Positions 39,810 to 48,580 of a stretch of 64,000 nt of DNA are shown here, one piece after another (the stretch's first letter is position 1; every line of letters starts with the position of its first letter). The position numbers were made by a program, and so were the translations under genes. The DNA comes from Promicromonospora sp. Populi (lineage in GTDB: Bacteria > Actinomycetota > Actinomycetes > Actinomycetales > Cellulomonadaceae). The stretch is from NCBI RefSeq assembly GCF_041081105.1, contig NZ_CP163528.1, positions 3,968,001-4,032,000 on the forward strand. Reading direction: 5' to 3'. The notes below the pieces were generated by a model. That model was not told the DNA's origin, did no database searches, and saw only the letters and a program-made list of their open reading frames with translations.

Positions 39810-41840
39810 TCAGTCCTCCGAGGCGGCCGTCGGGGCCTGGAGGCCCGCCGTGATCAGGTCCATAACCGAGGAGTCGGCGAGGGTCGTGGCGTCGCCCACC
39901 TTCCGGTCCTCGGCGACGTCGCGCAGCAGGCGGCGCATGATCTTGCCGGACCGGGTCTTGGGCAGCTCCGGCACCACGAGGATCTTCTTCGGCTTCGCGA
40001 TGGGGCCGATCTCCTTGCCCACGTGGTCGCGCAGCTCCTTCTGCACCTCGGCGGCGCCCTCCGGCGTCGAGGCCCGGCTCGCGTGGCTGCCGCGCAGGAT
40101 CACGAACGCAACGACTGCCTGGCCGGTGGTCTCGTCAGCAGCGCCGACAACGGCGGCCTCCGCCACGATCGGGTTCGACACCAGGGCCGACTCGATCTCG
40201 GTGGTGGACAGGCGGTGGCCGGACACGTTCATGACGTCGTCCACGCGCCCAAGCAGCCAGATGTCGCCGTCCTCGTCCTTCTTGGCGCCGTCGCCCGCGA
40301 AGTACAGGCCCTCGAACCGCGACCAGTACGTCTCCTTGTAGCGCTCCAGGTCGCCCCAGATGCCGCGGAGCATGGACGGCCACGGCTCGGACAGGACGAG
40401 GTAGCCGCCACCGCCGTCGGGCACGGGCTTCGCCTCGTCGTCGACGACGGTCGCCGCGATGCCCGGCAGCGGGACCTGCGCCGAACCGGGCTTTGCCGCG
40501 GTGACGCCCGGGAGCGGGCTGATCATGATCGCGCCGGTCTCGGTCTGCCACCACGTGTCGACGATCGGGGTGCGGTCGCCGCCGATGACCCGGCGGTACC
40601 ACATCCACGCCTCCGGGTTGATGGGCTCACCCACCGAGCCGAGCACCCGCAGGGAGGAGAGGTCGAACCCGCCGGGGATCTCGTCGCCCCACTTCATGCA
40701 CGTGCGGATCGCGGTGGGCGCCGTGTACAGGATGGAGACCTTGTACTTCTCGATGAGCTCCCACCAGCGGCCGCGGTGCGGGGTGTCGGGTGTGCCCTCG
40801 TAGATGACCTGCGTCGCGCCGTTCACGAGCGGCCCGTAGACCACGTAGGAGTGACCGGTGACCCAGCCGACGTCGGCGGTGCACCAGTAGACGTCGGTCT
40901 CCGGCTTCAGGTCGAAGACGTTCTTGTGCGTGAACGCCGCCTGCGTGAGGTACCCGCCGGTGGTGTGCAGGATGCCCTTCGGCTTCCCGGTGGTGCCGCT
41001 CGTGTACAGGATGAACAGCGGGTGCTCCGCCTCGACGGCGACCGGCTCGTGCTGGTCCGACGCGGCAGCAAGGGCCTCGTGCCACCAGACGTCGCGGCCC
41101 TCGATCCACTCCACGTCCTGCTCGGTGCGCCGCACGACCAGCACCTTCTGCACGGTCGTCGCCTCGGCGCCCTCCTTGGGGGCGAGCGCCTCGTCGACGG
41201 CGGGCTTGAGGGCCGACGGCGCGCCACGGCGGTACCCGCCGTCGGCGGTGATCACGAGCTTGGCCTCGGCGTCGGCGATCCGGCTGCGCAGGGCGTCGGC
41301 GGAGAAGCCGCCGAAGACCACGGAGTGCGGGGCGCCGATCCGGGCACAGGCCAGCATGGCGACCACGGACTCGACGAGCATCGGCAGGTAGATGACCACG
41401 CGATCACCGGTACCGACCCCCAGCGCGGTCAGGGCGTTCGCCGCGCGGGACACCTCCTGCTGCAGGTCCGCGTACGTCACCGTGCGGGTGTCGCCCGGCT
41501 CGCCCTCGAAGTGGATGGCCACCCGGTCCCCGTTGCCGGCCTCGACGTGCCGGTCCACCGCGTTGTACGCGGCGTTCAGCGTGCCGTCCGCGAACCAGCG
41601 GGCGACCGGAGCGCCGCTCCAGTCGAGCGTCTCCGTGAACGGGGTCTTCCAGGTCACGAGCTCTCGAGCCTGCTCGGCCCAGAACTCGGGGCGGTTGGCA
41701 GCAGCCTTCTCGTACAGGTCGGCCCCCGCGTTCGCCTGAGCCGCGAACTCCGCACTGGGCGGAAAGCTCCGGGTCTCGTGCAGAAGATTCTCGAGGCTGG
41801 GGCCGGCTGCCGGGTCCGACGTCGGGTTGGTGTCTGTCAC
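39810..41840 (-). CDS. acs: Acetyl-CoA synthetase (acetate-CoA ligase)
   Basis: A 676-aa AMP-forming acetyl-CoA synthetase that activates acetate. It shows the adenylation motifs ILYTSGTTGKPKGILHT, VYWCTADVGWVTGHSYV, DTWWQTETGAIMISPL and WLLGRVDDVMNVSGHRLST, and the C-terminal TRSGKIMRRLLRDVA, whose Lys is the well-known site of regulatory acetylation. GTG 41840 follows GGAGG at 5 nt. The gene diverges from the OYE flavoprotein gene and is closed by a long hairpin. In Mycobacterium tuberculosis acs (Rv3667) lies near the same HAD-Tad-helicase region, supporting conserved synteny. Confidence 0.97.
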   Translation of the reverse strand: MTDTNPTSDPAAGPSLENLLHETRSFPPSAEFAAQANAGADLYEKAAANRPEFWAEQARELVTWKTPFTETLDWSGAPVARWFADGTLNAAYNAVDRHVEAGNGDRVAIHFEGEPGDTRTVTYADLQQEVSRAANALTALGVGTGDRVVIYLPMLVESVVAMLACARIGAPHSVVFGGFSADALRSRIADAEAKLVITADGGYRRGAPSALKPAVDEALAPKEGAEATTVQKVLVVRRTEQDVEWIEGRDVWWHEALAAASDQHEPVAVEAEHPLFILYTSGTTGKPKGILHTTGGYLTQAAFTHKNVFDLKPETDVYWCTADVGWVTGHSYVVYGPLVNGATQVIYEGTPDTPHRGRWWELIEKYKVSILYTAPTAIRTCMKWGDEIPGGFDLSSLRVLGSVGEPINPEAWMWYRRVIGGDRTPIVDTWWQTETGAIMISPLPGVTAAKPGSAQVPLPGIAATVVDDEAKPVPDGGGGYLVLSEPWPSMLRGIWGDLERYKETYWSRFEGLYFAGDGAKKDEDGDIWLLGRVDDVMNVSGHRLSTTEIESALVSNPIVAEAAVVGAADETTGQAVVAFVILRGSHASRASTPEGAAEVQKELRDHVGKEIGPIAKPKKILVVPELPKTRSGKIMRRLLRDVAEDRKVGDATTLADSSVMDLITAGLQAPTAASED

Positions 41841-42021
41841 GGTGACCTCCGGTGCGCGTCTTCGCGATCGTTCGGGCAAGTACATGGGCCTGCCATGACG
41901 TTCTCTCTGGTCGGTGAGTGTAGTCCCGGACGGTGACACCCCTCACAATCCGGTGCCGCTCCTGAGACGGCTGGGCTCTCGCCGCGGAATGACCCGGTCA
42001 TCGACCACGTTGCGGGCTGAC

Positions 42022-43113
42022 GTGAGCCTTCTCTTCGAACCGATCGCCCTCCGCGACCTGGCAGTCCCCAACCGCGCGTGGCTGTCGCCGATGTGCGAGT
42101 ACTCCGCGGTCGACGGCGTCCCGAACGACTGGCACCTGGTCCATCTCGGAGCACGCGCCGCGGGCGGTTTCGGGCTCGTCCTGACCGAGGCCACCGCCGT
42201 CGTGCCCGAGGGACGGATCTCCCTGCAGGACACGGGCCTCTGGAACGACGACCAGACCGCCGCATGGAAGCGCATCGTCGACTTCGTGCACGAGCGCGGG
42301 GCGCGCATCGGCATCCAGCTCGCCCACGCGGGGCGCAAGGCGTCCACCTTCCGCCCGTGGTCGCCCGTGCACGGCACGGTCCCGGTGTCCGACGGCGGCT
42401 GGCTCACCCTTGGCCCGTCGGCCTCGCCGTACCCGGGATTCGACAGCCCGGCCGAGATGACGCCCGCGCAGGTGGCGGACGTTCCCGAGCAGTTCGCGGC
42501 GGCAGCGCGCCGGGCACGCGAGGCCGGGTTCGACGCGGTCGAGATCCACGCCGCGCACGGCTACCTGCTGCACCAGTTCCTGTCGCCGCTCGCGAACTTC
42601 CGCGACGACGAGTACGGCGCGACGCCGGACGGGCGCTCGCGGCTGGTCGAGGAGACGGTGGCGGCGGTGCGGGCAGCATGGCCGGACGAGCTGCCCGTGC
42701 TGGTGCGGCTCTCCGCGACCGACTGGCTCCCCGAAGGCCTAGGGGTGGACGAAGTCGCCGCGGTCGCCGGCCGCCTCGGTGCGCTCGGCGCAGACCTGAT
42801 CGACGTCTCGACGGGCGGCTTGGCACCGGCGAAGATCGCCGTCGGGCCTGGTTACCAGGTGCCGTACGCGCGTCGGGTGCGTGACGTGTCCGGGCTGCCG
42901 GTGAGCGCGGTCGGGCTCATCAGCGAGCCGGCGCAGGCCGAGCAGGTCCTCGTGGAGGGTTCGGCGGACGCTGTCCTGCTCGGCCGCGAGGCGCTGCGCG
43001 ACCCGTACTGGCCCTTGCGCGCGGCGCACACGCTGGGCGAGCAGATCGGCACTCAGCCCGTGGATTCCGGAGTGGGGACACAGCCGCAGTACTCGCGTGC
43101 CAGGTGGCGATGA
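42022..43113 (+). CDS. NADH:flavin oxidoreductase (Old Yellow Enzyme, YqjM-like)
   Basis: A 363-aa FMN-dependent ene-reductase. It begins SLLFEPIALRDLAVPNRAWLSPMCEYSA, with Cys in the MCEYSA position typical of YqjM-class enzymes, then HLGARAAGGFGLVLTEATAV, QLAHAGRKAS, FDAVEIHAAHGYLLHQFLSP (His-Ala-Ala-His substrate site), and the phosphate-binding GLISEPAQAEQVL, DAVLLGREALRDPYWP. It reduces activated C=C bonds. GTG 42022 gives the usual family start; ATG 41989 is an alternative. It diverges from acs. Natural substrates are unknown, perhaps electrophile detoxification. Confidence 0.92.
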   Translation: MSLLFEPIALRDLAVPNRAWLSPMCEYSAVDGVPNDWHLVHLGARAAGGFGLVLTEATAVVPEGRISLQDTGLWNDDQTAAWKRIVDFVHERGARIGIQLAHAGRKASTFRPWSPVHGTVPVSDGGWLTLGPSASPYPGFDSPAEMTPAQVADVPEQFAAAARRAREAGFDAVEIHAAHGYLLHQFLSPLANFRDDEYGATPDGRSRLVEETVAAVRAAWPDELPVLVRLSATDWLPEGLGVDEVAAVAGRLGALGADLIDVSTGGLAPAKIAVGPGYQVPYARRVRDVSGLPVSAVGLISEPAQAEQVLVEGSADAVLLGREALRDPYWPLRAAHTLGEQIGTQPVDSGVGTQPQYSRARWR

Positions 43114-43604
43114 CCTGCAGGCGATGACTTGCGATGGTGGCCGGCGGATTCACGGCCGATGGTGTTTCAAGCCCGGGGAATGTGGGGCGCGGTGATTCTT
43201 TTCCGCCCGGCGTGCATTCCGCGAAACGATTCGCCGTGCGGCCGGGCTCCTCGCGCCATCCGATCTTGATTCGGAAGAGCGAGGGCCCGGCCACTGCGGT
43301 GGCGAGATCTCGACCTGCGAGTACGGAATCCGGGAGCATCCTCAAGCCGGGTTCCGCTCTCACCAGCTGGCGGGGTGACCGTGCAACGTCGCTCGCTGTC
43401 GATCCGGCCTAGGCCTTCACAACCCCAGGGCACGGTCCCTTCCGCCCTGAATTCTTGCTGTGAACACAATCACACTGCCTTCTGCAAACAAAAGCAACCT
43501 GAACGCAGTGATCTTCACAATTGCCAATTCCTGTCATGAGACCAATTGGCTGGGAAACATTCGGCCTTGCCAAGACTTGACCTGATGTGGCGGTTCGGTC
43601 GACC
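43114..43604. other. 491-base intergenic region with an AT-rich island
   Basis: Between convergent OYE and HAD genes. Positions 43440-43575 are clearly AT-richer than the rest of the window and include CCAATT and CCAATTGG in inverted arrangement (about 43524-43551). Short open frames on both strands (for example 43409-43660) have no start signals or coding composition. It may be remnant or horizontally acquired DNA, or hold a non-coding RNA; I cannot assign it. Confidence 0.5.
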
Positions 43605-44435
43605 TCAGCGGCGCCGGGCACGGCGTCGGGCAGCGCGCCAGACCAGCCAGACCGTGACACCCACCGCTATGGCCCCGACCACCGCGATGACCGGGATGGG
43701 CTCGATGCGCGGCCGGAGGGCGATCGGTCGCGTGAAGGCGAGGACGCCCCAGCCCGACTGCGCGGCCCGTCGCTTCAGAGCACGGTCCGGGTTGACCACG
43801 TAGGAGTTGCCGACCGCCGCCAGCATCGGGGCGTCCGTGATGGAGTCGGAGTAGGCAAAGCTCAGTGCGAGGTCATAGCCCTCACGCGCCGCCAGCCGGC
43901 GCATACCTACTGCCTTGTTGTCGCCGTAGTTGTAGAAGTCGATCTTGCCGGTGAACCGGCCGTCCTGGACCGACATCTGCGTGGAGAGCACGTGGTCCGC
44001 GCCGAGCACGGCGGCGATCGGTTCCACCAGCACTGCGGCCGACGCCGAGACCACAACCACGTCGCGGCCGGCGGCGTGATGCTCGTCGATGAGCTCGACC
44101 GCCTCCGCGTAGACATAGGGGTCGATGAGCTCGTGCACCGTCTGCGTCACGATTCGCCGGACCTTTTCCACGTCCCAGCCCGTGACGAGCGACGACAGGT
44201 GCGCGCGCATCCGTTCCGTCTGGTCGGCGTCGGCATTGCCGATCATGAAGACGAAATGGGCGTAGGCGCTGCGCAGCACGTCGGCGTGCGACAGCAGCCC
44301 GCCAGCGAGGAACGGCTTGGAGAAAGCCGCCGAAGAGCTGGTGGCGATGATCGTCTTGTCGAGGTCGAAGAACGCGGCCGTTCGCGGGGCGCGCGACAAC
44401 GGTCGGGTGGCGGTCTGGGGAACCTGCTCGGTCAC
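43605..44435 (-). CDS. HAD-IB family phosphatase with C-terminal membrane anchor
   Basis: A 276-aa HAD hydrolase of subclass IB. It has motif I AAFFDLDKTII (nucleophile Asp and catalytic Asp two later), motif II VVVVSASAA, Lys in DNKAVGMRRLA, and motif III SFAYSDSITDAPML. The C-terminal 40 residues hold a membrane helix (PIPVIAVVGAIAVGVTVWLVW) and an Arg-rich tail. It resembles SerB-like proteins next to the Tad locus in mycobacteria (Rv3661). Phosphoserine or lipid phosphate are possible substrates. It is divergent from the CpaE-like gene, sharing a 289-base promoter region. Confidence 0.9.
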   Translation of the reverse strand: MTEQVPQTATRPLSRAPRTAAFFDLDKTIIATSSSAAFSKPFLAGGLLSHADVLRSAYAHFVFMIGNADADQTERMRAHLSSLVTGWDVEKVRRIVTQTVHELIDPYVYAEAVELIDEHHAAGRDVVVVSASAAVLVEPIAAVLGADHVLSTQMSVQDGRFTGKIDFYNYGDNKAVGMRRLAAREGYDLALSFAYSDSITDAPMLAAVGNSYVVNPDRALKRRAAQSGWGVLAFTRPIALRPRIEPIPVIAVVGAIAVGVTVWLVWRAARRRARRR

Positions 44436-44724
44436 CCGATGAGCCTAACGGGGCAGCCCGCCGCTGGTGGGTTCTCGCGGTGGTGTCCCACGACTCGAAT
44501 GAAACTCGTCCGCACGGACGGCAGACCCTGTCGACGGCGGTACGGGCCACCGAGCCTGACCACAGGCACGACATTCCCCGATCTGTGCACAGGTGCGCCG
44601 CTGCGGGCTCCGCGGGCCGGTGCCGAGCGTCCAACCTGATTCCGGACCGGGCAGTCAGCCCGGAGCGAGGGCCGGGCGGTGTGCCCGGCGGAAGCCCGGG
44701 GCGGCCCGGGCTAAGGAGGCGGCG

Positions 44725-45507
44725 ATGGTCAGCACAGCGAGTGGTGTGGGGCCCGGGCGGGTGATCGGCGTGATCGGCGCCTGCGGGGGAGCCGGTACGT
44801 CCGTCGTCGCCGCGTGCGTGGCCCATGGCCTGCGCCGGAGCGGCGAGCGCGCCACGCTCGTCGACCTCGATGCGTTCGCACCGGGCACGGATCTGCTCCT
44901 CGGGTCCGACGGCGGGCGCGGCGCCCGCTGGCCGGACCTGGTCGAGGCGCGCGGCGAGGTTGACGGGGTCGGGGTGGTCGCCGCGTTGCCGCGCTGGGGC
45001 GCGGTGCCGGTGCTGAGCGGCACGGCGTCCGGCGCTCCGCCGGACGACGACGTGGTGCTCGACGTCTGCCGCGGGCTCGTGCGGGCCGGCGAGACCCTGG
45101 TGCTCGACCTCCCGCGGCCGGGCTGCTGGGGGACCGCCACGCGTCGCGGCACCGGCGTCGCCGCCGAGGCGCCGGGCAGCGACGGCCTGGCGGTACGCAC
45201 CCTGCTGGCGGGCTGCGACACGGTGCTGCTCGTGGTGCCGCTGACCCTGCCGGCGACGGTCGGCGCACGACGGGTCCGTGACGCCTTGCGCGGTGCGGGC
45301 GCACCTGACGTGCGGATAGTGGTGCGTGGCCCGGCTCCAGGGTCGGTCGACGAGGACGACGTCGCCGCCGCGCTCGGGCTGCCGGTTGCTGCGGCCATGG
45401 GCCGGGATGCCGGGCTCGCGCGCGCCATCGAGCGGGGCGAGGGCCCGGCGATGTCCCACCGGACCACCCTTGGCCGGTTCGCGGCCGAGGTCGCGGGTGC
45501 CCTGTGA
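44725..45507 (+). CDS. CpaE/TadZ-like (Ssd-type) ParA-family protein
   Basis: A 260-aa ParA-like protein that begins the Tad locus. RVIGVIGACGGAGTSVVAA is the P-loop region, but it lacks the signature lysines of a deviant Walker A (KGGxGKT), which fits the CpaE/Ssd group where ATP binding is altered. TLVDLDAFAPGTDLLLG and LVLDLPRPGCWG are the later nucleotide-site segments. In pilus systems TadZ localises the machine to the pole; in M. tuberculosis the relative Ssd affects septation. AAGGAGG precedes ATG 44725. The stop overlaps the TadA start (GTGA). Confidence 0.88.
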   Translation: MVSTASGVGPGRVIGVIGACGGAGTSVVAACVAHGLRRSGERATLVDLDAFAPGTDLLLGSDGGRGARWPDLVEARGEVDGVGVVAALPRWGAVPVLSGTASGAPPDDDVVLDVCRGLVRAGETLVLDLPRPGCWGTATRRGTGVAAEAPGSDGLAVRTLLAGCDTVLLVVPLTLPATVGARRVRDALRGAGAPDVRIVVRGPAPGSVDEDDVAAALGLPVAAAMGRDAGLARAIERGEGPAMSHRTTLGRFAAEVAGAL

Positions 45508-46709
45508 GCGCGCCCGCCGTCGATCCCGCTCTGCTCGACCCTGCCCTGCTCGACCCTGCCCTGCTCGACCCTGCCCTGCTCGACGACGTCCGCGTGCGGC
45601 TCGCGACCGGTCGCACCGGCGCGGATGCCGCCGTCCGGGACGCCGTGCGGGACTCCGGACGCGTGCTCGGGTCCGATGCGCTCCGCGACCTGGAGCGGGC
45701 GGCCCGGGCCGCCCTCACCGGGGCCGGACCGCTCCAGGCGCTGCTCGACACGCCTGAGGTGACGGACGTGCTCGTGAACGGCCCGCGCGAGGTATGGATC
45801 GACCGCGGTACGGGGCTGGAGCGGACCCGGGTCGACCTGGGAACAGCCGCGGAGGCGCGGACGCTCGCGGTCCGGCTGGCCGCGCTCGGCGGGCAGCGCC
45901 TCGACGACGCGTGCCCGACCGTGGATGCCCGCCTGCCCGACGGCACCCGGCTGCACGCGATCCTGGAGCCGCTCGCCGAGGCCGGGGCAGTGATCTCGCT
46001 GCGGGTGCTGCGCACCCGCGCGTTCACGGTGGAGGAGCTCGTGGCCAGCGGTGCCCTGCCCCGCCAATGGGCGGGCCTGCTGCGGGCGCTCGTGCTGCGG
46101 CGGGCAAACGTGCTGGTCAGCGGCGGCACGGGCACCGGCAAGACGACGCTGCTCGCCACTCTGCTCTCGCTGGTGCCCGACGACGAACGCGTCGTGACGG
46201 TCGAGGAGGCACGCGAGCTACGACCCGCGCACCCGCACGTGGTGCACCTCGCCGCCCGGCGCGCGAACGTCGAGGGCGTCGGCGCGGTGGACCTCGCCGA
46301 CCTCGTGCGCAACGCGCTGCGTATGCGACCCGATCGGATAGTCCTCGGCGAGTGCCGGGGCGCGGAGGTCCGTGAGGTCCTCATGGCGATGAACACCGGG
46401 CACGACGGCGGCTTCGCGACCCTGCACGCCAACGCCGTCGCCGTGGTGCCTGCCCGGCTGGAGGCGCTCGCGGGCCTGGCCGGGATGACCAGAGAGGCGG
46501 TGGCCGCGCAGGCCGCCGGTGCGCTGGACGTGGTGCTGCACCTTCGGCGCTCGCACGGGGCCCGGTACCTGGCCGAGATCGGGCTGGTGGGGCGCACACC
46601 AGGGGGAGAGCTGGGGGTGCGGACCGCCGCGCGCTGGAGCGGGAGCGGTGGTTGCGAGATCGAACCGGATGCGTGGGGCGAGCTGGTCGGCAGGTACGGG
46701 CCGTGGTGA
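45504..46709 (+). CDS. tadA: TadA/CpaF-type secretion ATPase
   Basis: A 401-aa secretion ATPase that powers Tad (Flp) pilus assembly. It shows GPLQALLDTPEVTDVLVNGP, VSGGTGTGKTTLLATLL (Walker A, about 206-216), an Asp box, ERVVTVEEARELRP, MRPDRIVLGECRGAEVREVLMAMNTGHDGG (shown here as its key pieces) and the HANA motif TLHANAV. The N terminus is unusual: a 15-bp DNA repeat encodes DPALL four times (45522-45581). It overlaps the CpaE gene before it and the TadB/C gene after it by four bases each, so the operon is tightly coupled. Confidence 0.94.
   Translation: MSAPAVDPALLDPALLDPALLDPALLDDVRVRLATGRTGADAAVRDAVRDSGRVLGSDALRDLERAARAALTGAGPLQALLDTPEVTDVLVNGPREVWIDRGTGLERTRVDLGTAAEARTLAVRLAALGGQRLDDACPTVDARLPDGTRLHAILEPLAEAGAVISLRVLRTRAFTVEELVASGALPRQWAGLLRALVLRRANVLVSGGTGTGKTTLLATLLSLVPDDERVVTVEEARELRPAHPHVVHLAARRANVEGVGAVDLADLVRNALRMRPDRIVLGECRGAEVREVLMAMNTGHDGGFATLHANAVAVVPARLEALAGLAGMTREAVAAQAAGALDVVLHLRRSHGARYLAEIGLVGRTPGGELGVRTAARWSGSGGCEIEPDAWGELVGRYGPW
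45522..45581 (+). repeat. 15-bp tandem repeat, four copies, at start of tadA
   Basis: Four units of GACCCTGCCCTGCTC, the first diverged at two positions. Each encodes DPALL in frame, so copy number changes would keep the frame. Confidence 0.95.
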
Positions 46710-47848
46710 GGGTCGCGGAGTCGCTCGGCGTCGGCCTGCTTGTCGCCGTCGGTGTCAGGCTGGTGCTGGCGCGCGGCGGACGCCGGCTCGGTGAGGTGCT
46801 GGCCGAGGCCGGTCAGGGACACGGTCCCGGCGCAGGTGCCGGTCCTGGCACCGAGCCGGTGACCTTCACGATCCGGCCAGTCCGCGGACCGTGGCTGGGC
46901 CGCAGGCCCCGGGCCGAGCGAGGCCCGGGCAGCGACGTCCGGGTGGTCGTGCTGCAGGTCGTCGCGCTGCTCAAGGCCGGGTCGTCACCCGGGGCATCGT
47001 GGTCGCGTGCGGTCGGCGTGGGCGTTGACCTCATGGGTGTGCCCGACGGCGATGCGCTCGCCCGGCTGCTCGGCGTCCGGCACGCGCAAGCCGTGGTCGC
47101 GGCGACCCGGCTCGCGCTCGACGTCGGCGCACCGCTCGGGCGAGTGCTGGAGCAGGTCGCTGGAACGCTCGTCGCGGAGGCCGAGTCGAAAGCCGAGCGG
47201 GATGCGGCCCTGGCCGGCCCTCGGACCACCGCGCGGCTGCTCATGTGGTTGCCCATCGCCGGCGGGTTCCTCGGCTGGACGCTCGGCGCCGACCCGTTGG
47301 CCACGGCCGTGGACGGTGGCGTCGGCACCGTGGCGGTGGGTGCCGGACTGCTGCTGCTCGTGGCCGGGCGCGTCTGGTCGGATCGGCTGGTGTCCGTCGC
47401 CCGCGGGGTGGATCAGCCCGGTGTGGGCGTACCGGTCGTGCTGGAGCTCGTTGGCGCTGCGCTCCGGTCCGGGGCCGGGTTGCCGCGAGCGCTGGAGGCG
47501 ACCGGCGCCGCCGTCGGAGAACCGGACGGCGAGGCGCTCGCCCGGGCTGCACACGCCCTGGTGCTTGGCGCCACGTGGGAACGGGCCTGGACCCACGCAC
47601 CCGTGACGCTCGACCCGATGGTCCGCGCGCTGCGCGGCGCCTGGGTGGACGGCGCCGCACCGGGGGAGGCGCTCCGGGCCGCCGGCGAAGAGGTGCGGCA
47701 CGAGCGCAGGTCTGCGGCACGGACCGCCGCCGCTCGGCTCGGCGTGCAGCTCGTGCTTCCGCTCGGCGCGTGCTATCTGCCGGCGTTTGTGCTGGTGGGA
47801 CTAGTTCCGGTGCTGCTGGCGCTGGGGATCGACCTGCTGGCGGGCTGA
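46706..47848 (+). CDS. Type II secretion F-family membrane protein (TadB/TadC in one chain)
   Basis: A 380-aa platform protein of the Tad system. Two T2SSF-like segments follow each other: VLQVVALLKAGSSPGASWSRA (about 81-101) and VLELVGAALRSGAGLPRALEA (about 248-268), each followed by a helical bundle and hydrophobic segments (LLMWLPIAGGFLGWTLG, VAVGAGLLLLVAG, LGVQLVLPLGACYLPAFVLV). Many actinobacteria carry separate TadB and TadC genes; a single product with both halves suggests a fusion. GTG 46706 overlaps the tadA stop. A linker with Gly/Pro repeats lies at about 34-50. Confidence 0.85.
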   Translation: MRVAESLGVGLLVAVGVRLVLARGGRRLGEVLAEAGQGHGPGAGAGPGTEPVTFTIRPVRGPWLGRRPRAERGPGSDVRVVVLQVVALLKAGSSPGASWSRAVGVGVDLMGVPDGDALARLLGVRHAQAVVAATRLALDVGAPLGRVLEQVAGTLVAEAESKAERDAALAGPRTTARLLMWLPIAGGFLGWTLGADPLATAVDGGVGTVAVGAGLLLLVAGRVWSDRLVSVARGVDQPGVGVPVVLELVGAALRSGAGLPRALEATGAAVGEPDGEALARAAHALVLGATWERAWTHAPVTLDPMVRALRGAWVDGAAPGEALRAAGEEVRHERRSAARTAAARLGVQLVLPLGACYLPAFVLVGLVPVLLALGIDLLAG

Positions 47849-47876
47849 GCTGGCGGGCTGAGCCGGCGGGCTGAGC
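47838..47876 (+). repeat. 13-bp tandem repeat, three copies, across the tadB/C stop
   Basis: Three units of (T/C)GGCGGGCTGAGC. The first unit contains the last codons and the TGA of the preceding gene. Thirteen is not a multiple of three, so copy changes would not alter the protein because the stop comes first. Confidence 0.9.
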
Positions 47877-48014
47877 CGGCAGGAACGAGGACTTCGGCGC
47901 GTTCGCGCGCCGACGCCGTCCGCCGAATCGCGGGCGGGGCCCGCTGCGGCGGGTCGTAACAGGTGGCCCGTGCGCGGGCCCGGATGCCCGGACACGGGCG
48001 GAGAAGGAGGAGAC

Positions 48015-48233
48015 ATGACCAAGACGACGGCGGTGGCCTGCCCAGAACCGGAGGACCGGTCGCGGACGGAGGTCGACGAGCGTACGTCGGAGCGGGGCCT
48101 GGCTACCGCCGAGTACGCGATCGTCACACTCGGCGCGGCTGCCTTCGCGGGCGCGCTGACGCTGATTCTCAAGGGTGGTGACGTGAGCGCGATGCTCAAG
48201 TCGCTGATCCATTCGGCGCTCTCGGTCGGCTGA
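48015..48233 (+). CDS. DUF4244 protein (Flp pilin-like)
   Basis: A 72-aa pilin-like protein. A charged leader ends at RGLATAEYAIVTLGAAAFAGALTLILKGGD (about 27-55, quoted in part), where G/ATAEYA with Glu at +4/+5 resembles the class III prepilin cleavage motif and precedes the hydrophobic pilin helix. DUF4244 genes are the Flp pilin position of actinobacterial Tad loci (Rv3656c in M. tuberculosis). AAGGAGGAG precedes ATG 48015. It is probably the main subunit of the filament. It is followed after 2 bases by the TadE-like gene. Confidence 0.9.
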   Translation: MTKTTAVACPEPEDRSRTEVDERTSERGLATAEYAIVTLGAAAFAGALTLILKGGDVSAMLKSLIHSALSVG

Positions 48234-48235
48234 CC

Positions 48236-48580
48236 ATGGCGGAACGTGAGCCGGAGCGGGGCACGGTCACCGCGGAGCTGGCCATCGGCCTGCCCGTAGT
48301 GGTTCTTGTCCTGGTGGCCGTGCTCACCCTCGCGGCCGCGTCCACGGCGCAGATGCGCGCCCTGGACGCGGCCCGCGCGGGGGCACGAGCGGTGGCGATC
48401 GGAGAACAGGAGCCGTCGGTGAGCGCCGCCGTGGCGCGGGTCGGCGGGCCCGAGGCAGAGATGTCGCTCGCGCGCGAGGGCGAGTGGGTGCGGGTGACGG
48501 TCACGCGACCGGTAGCGGGTGGCTGGTGGTCCGGGCCGTTGCGGGCCACGGGTACGGCGTCGGCGTGGGTGGAGCCATGA
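48236..48580 (+). CDS. TadE family pseudopilin
   Basis: A 114-aa protein: ERGTVTAELAIGLPVVVLVLVAVLTLAA (about 8-35), in which TAELAIGLP matches the TadE processing and helix pattern, and then a helical and beta part (QMRALDAARAGARAVAIGE). TadE proteins are minor pilins in Flp pili. Its final ATGA overlaps the next gene (48577-48580). No cysteine. Corresponds in position to Rv3655c. Confidence 0.9.
   Translation: MAEREPERGTVTAELAIGLPVVVLVLVAVLTLAAASTAQMRALDAARAGARAVAIGEQEPSVSAAVARVGGPEAEMSLAREGEWVRVTVTRPVAGGWWSGPLRATGTASAWVEP

Noticed and set aside
43409..43660. An 83-codon minus-strand ORF in the OYE-HAD spacer
   Set aside because: It overlaps the HAD gene end, lacks a ribosome site and has no coding bias.
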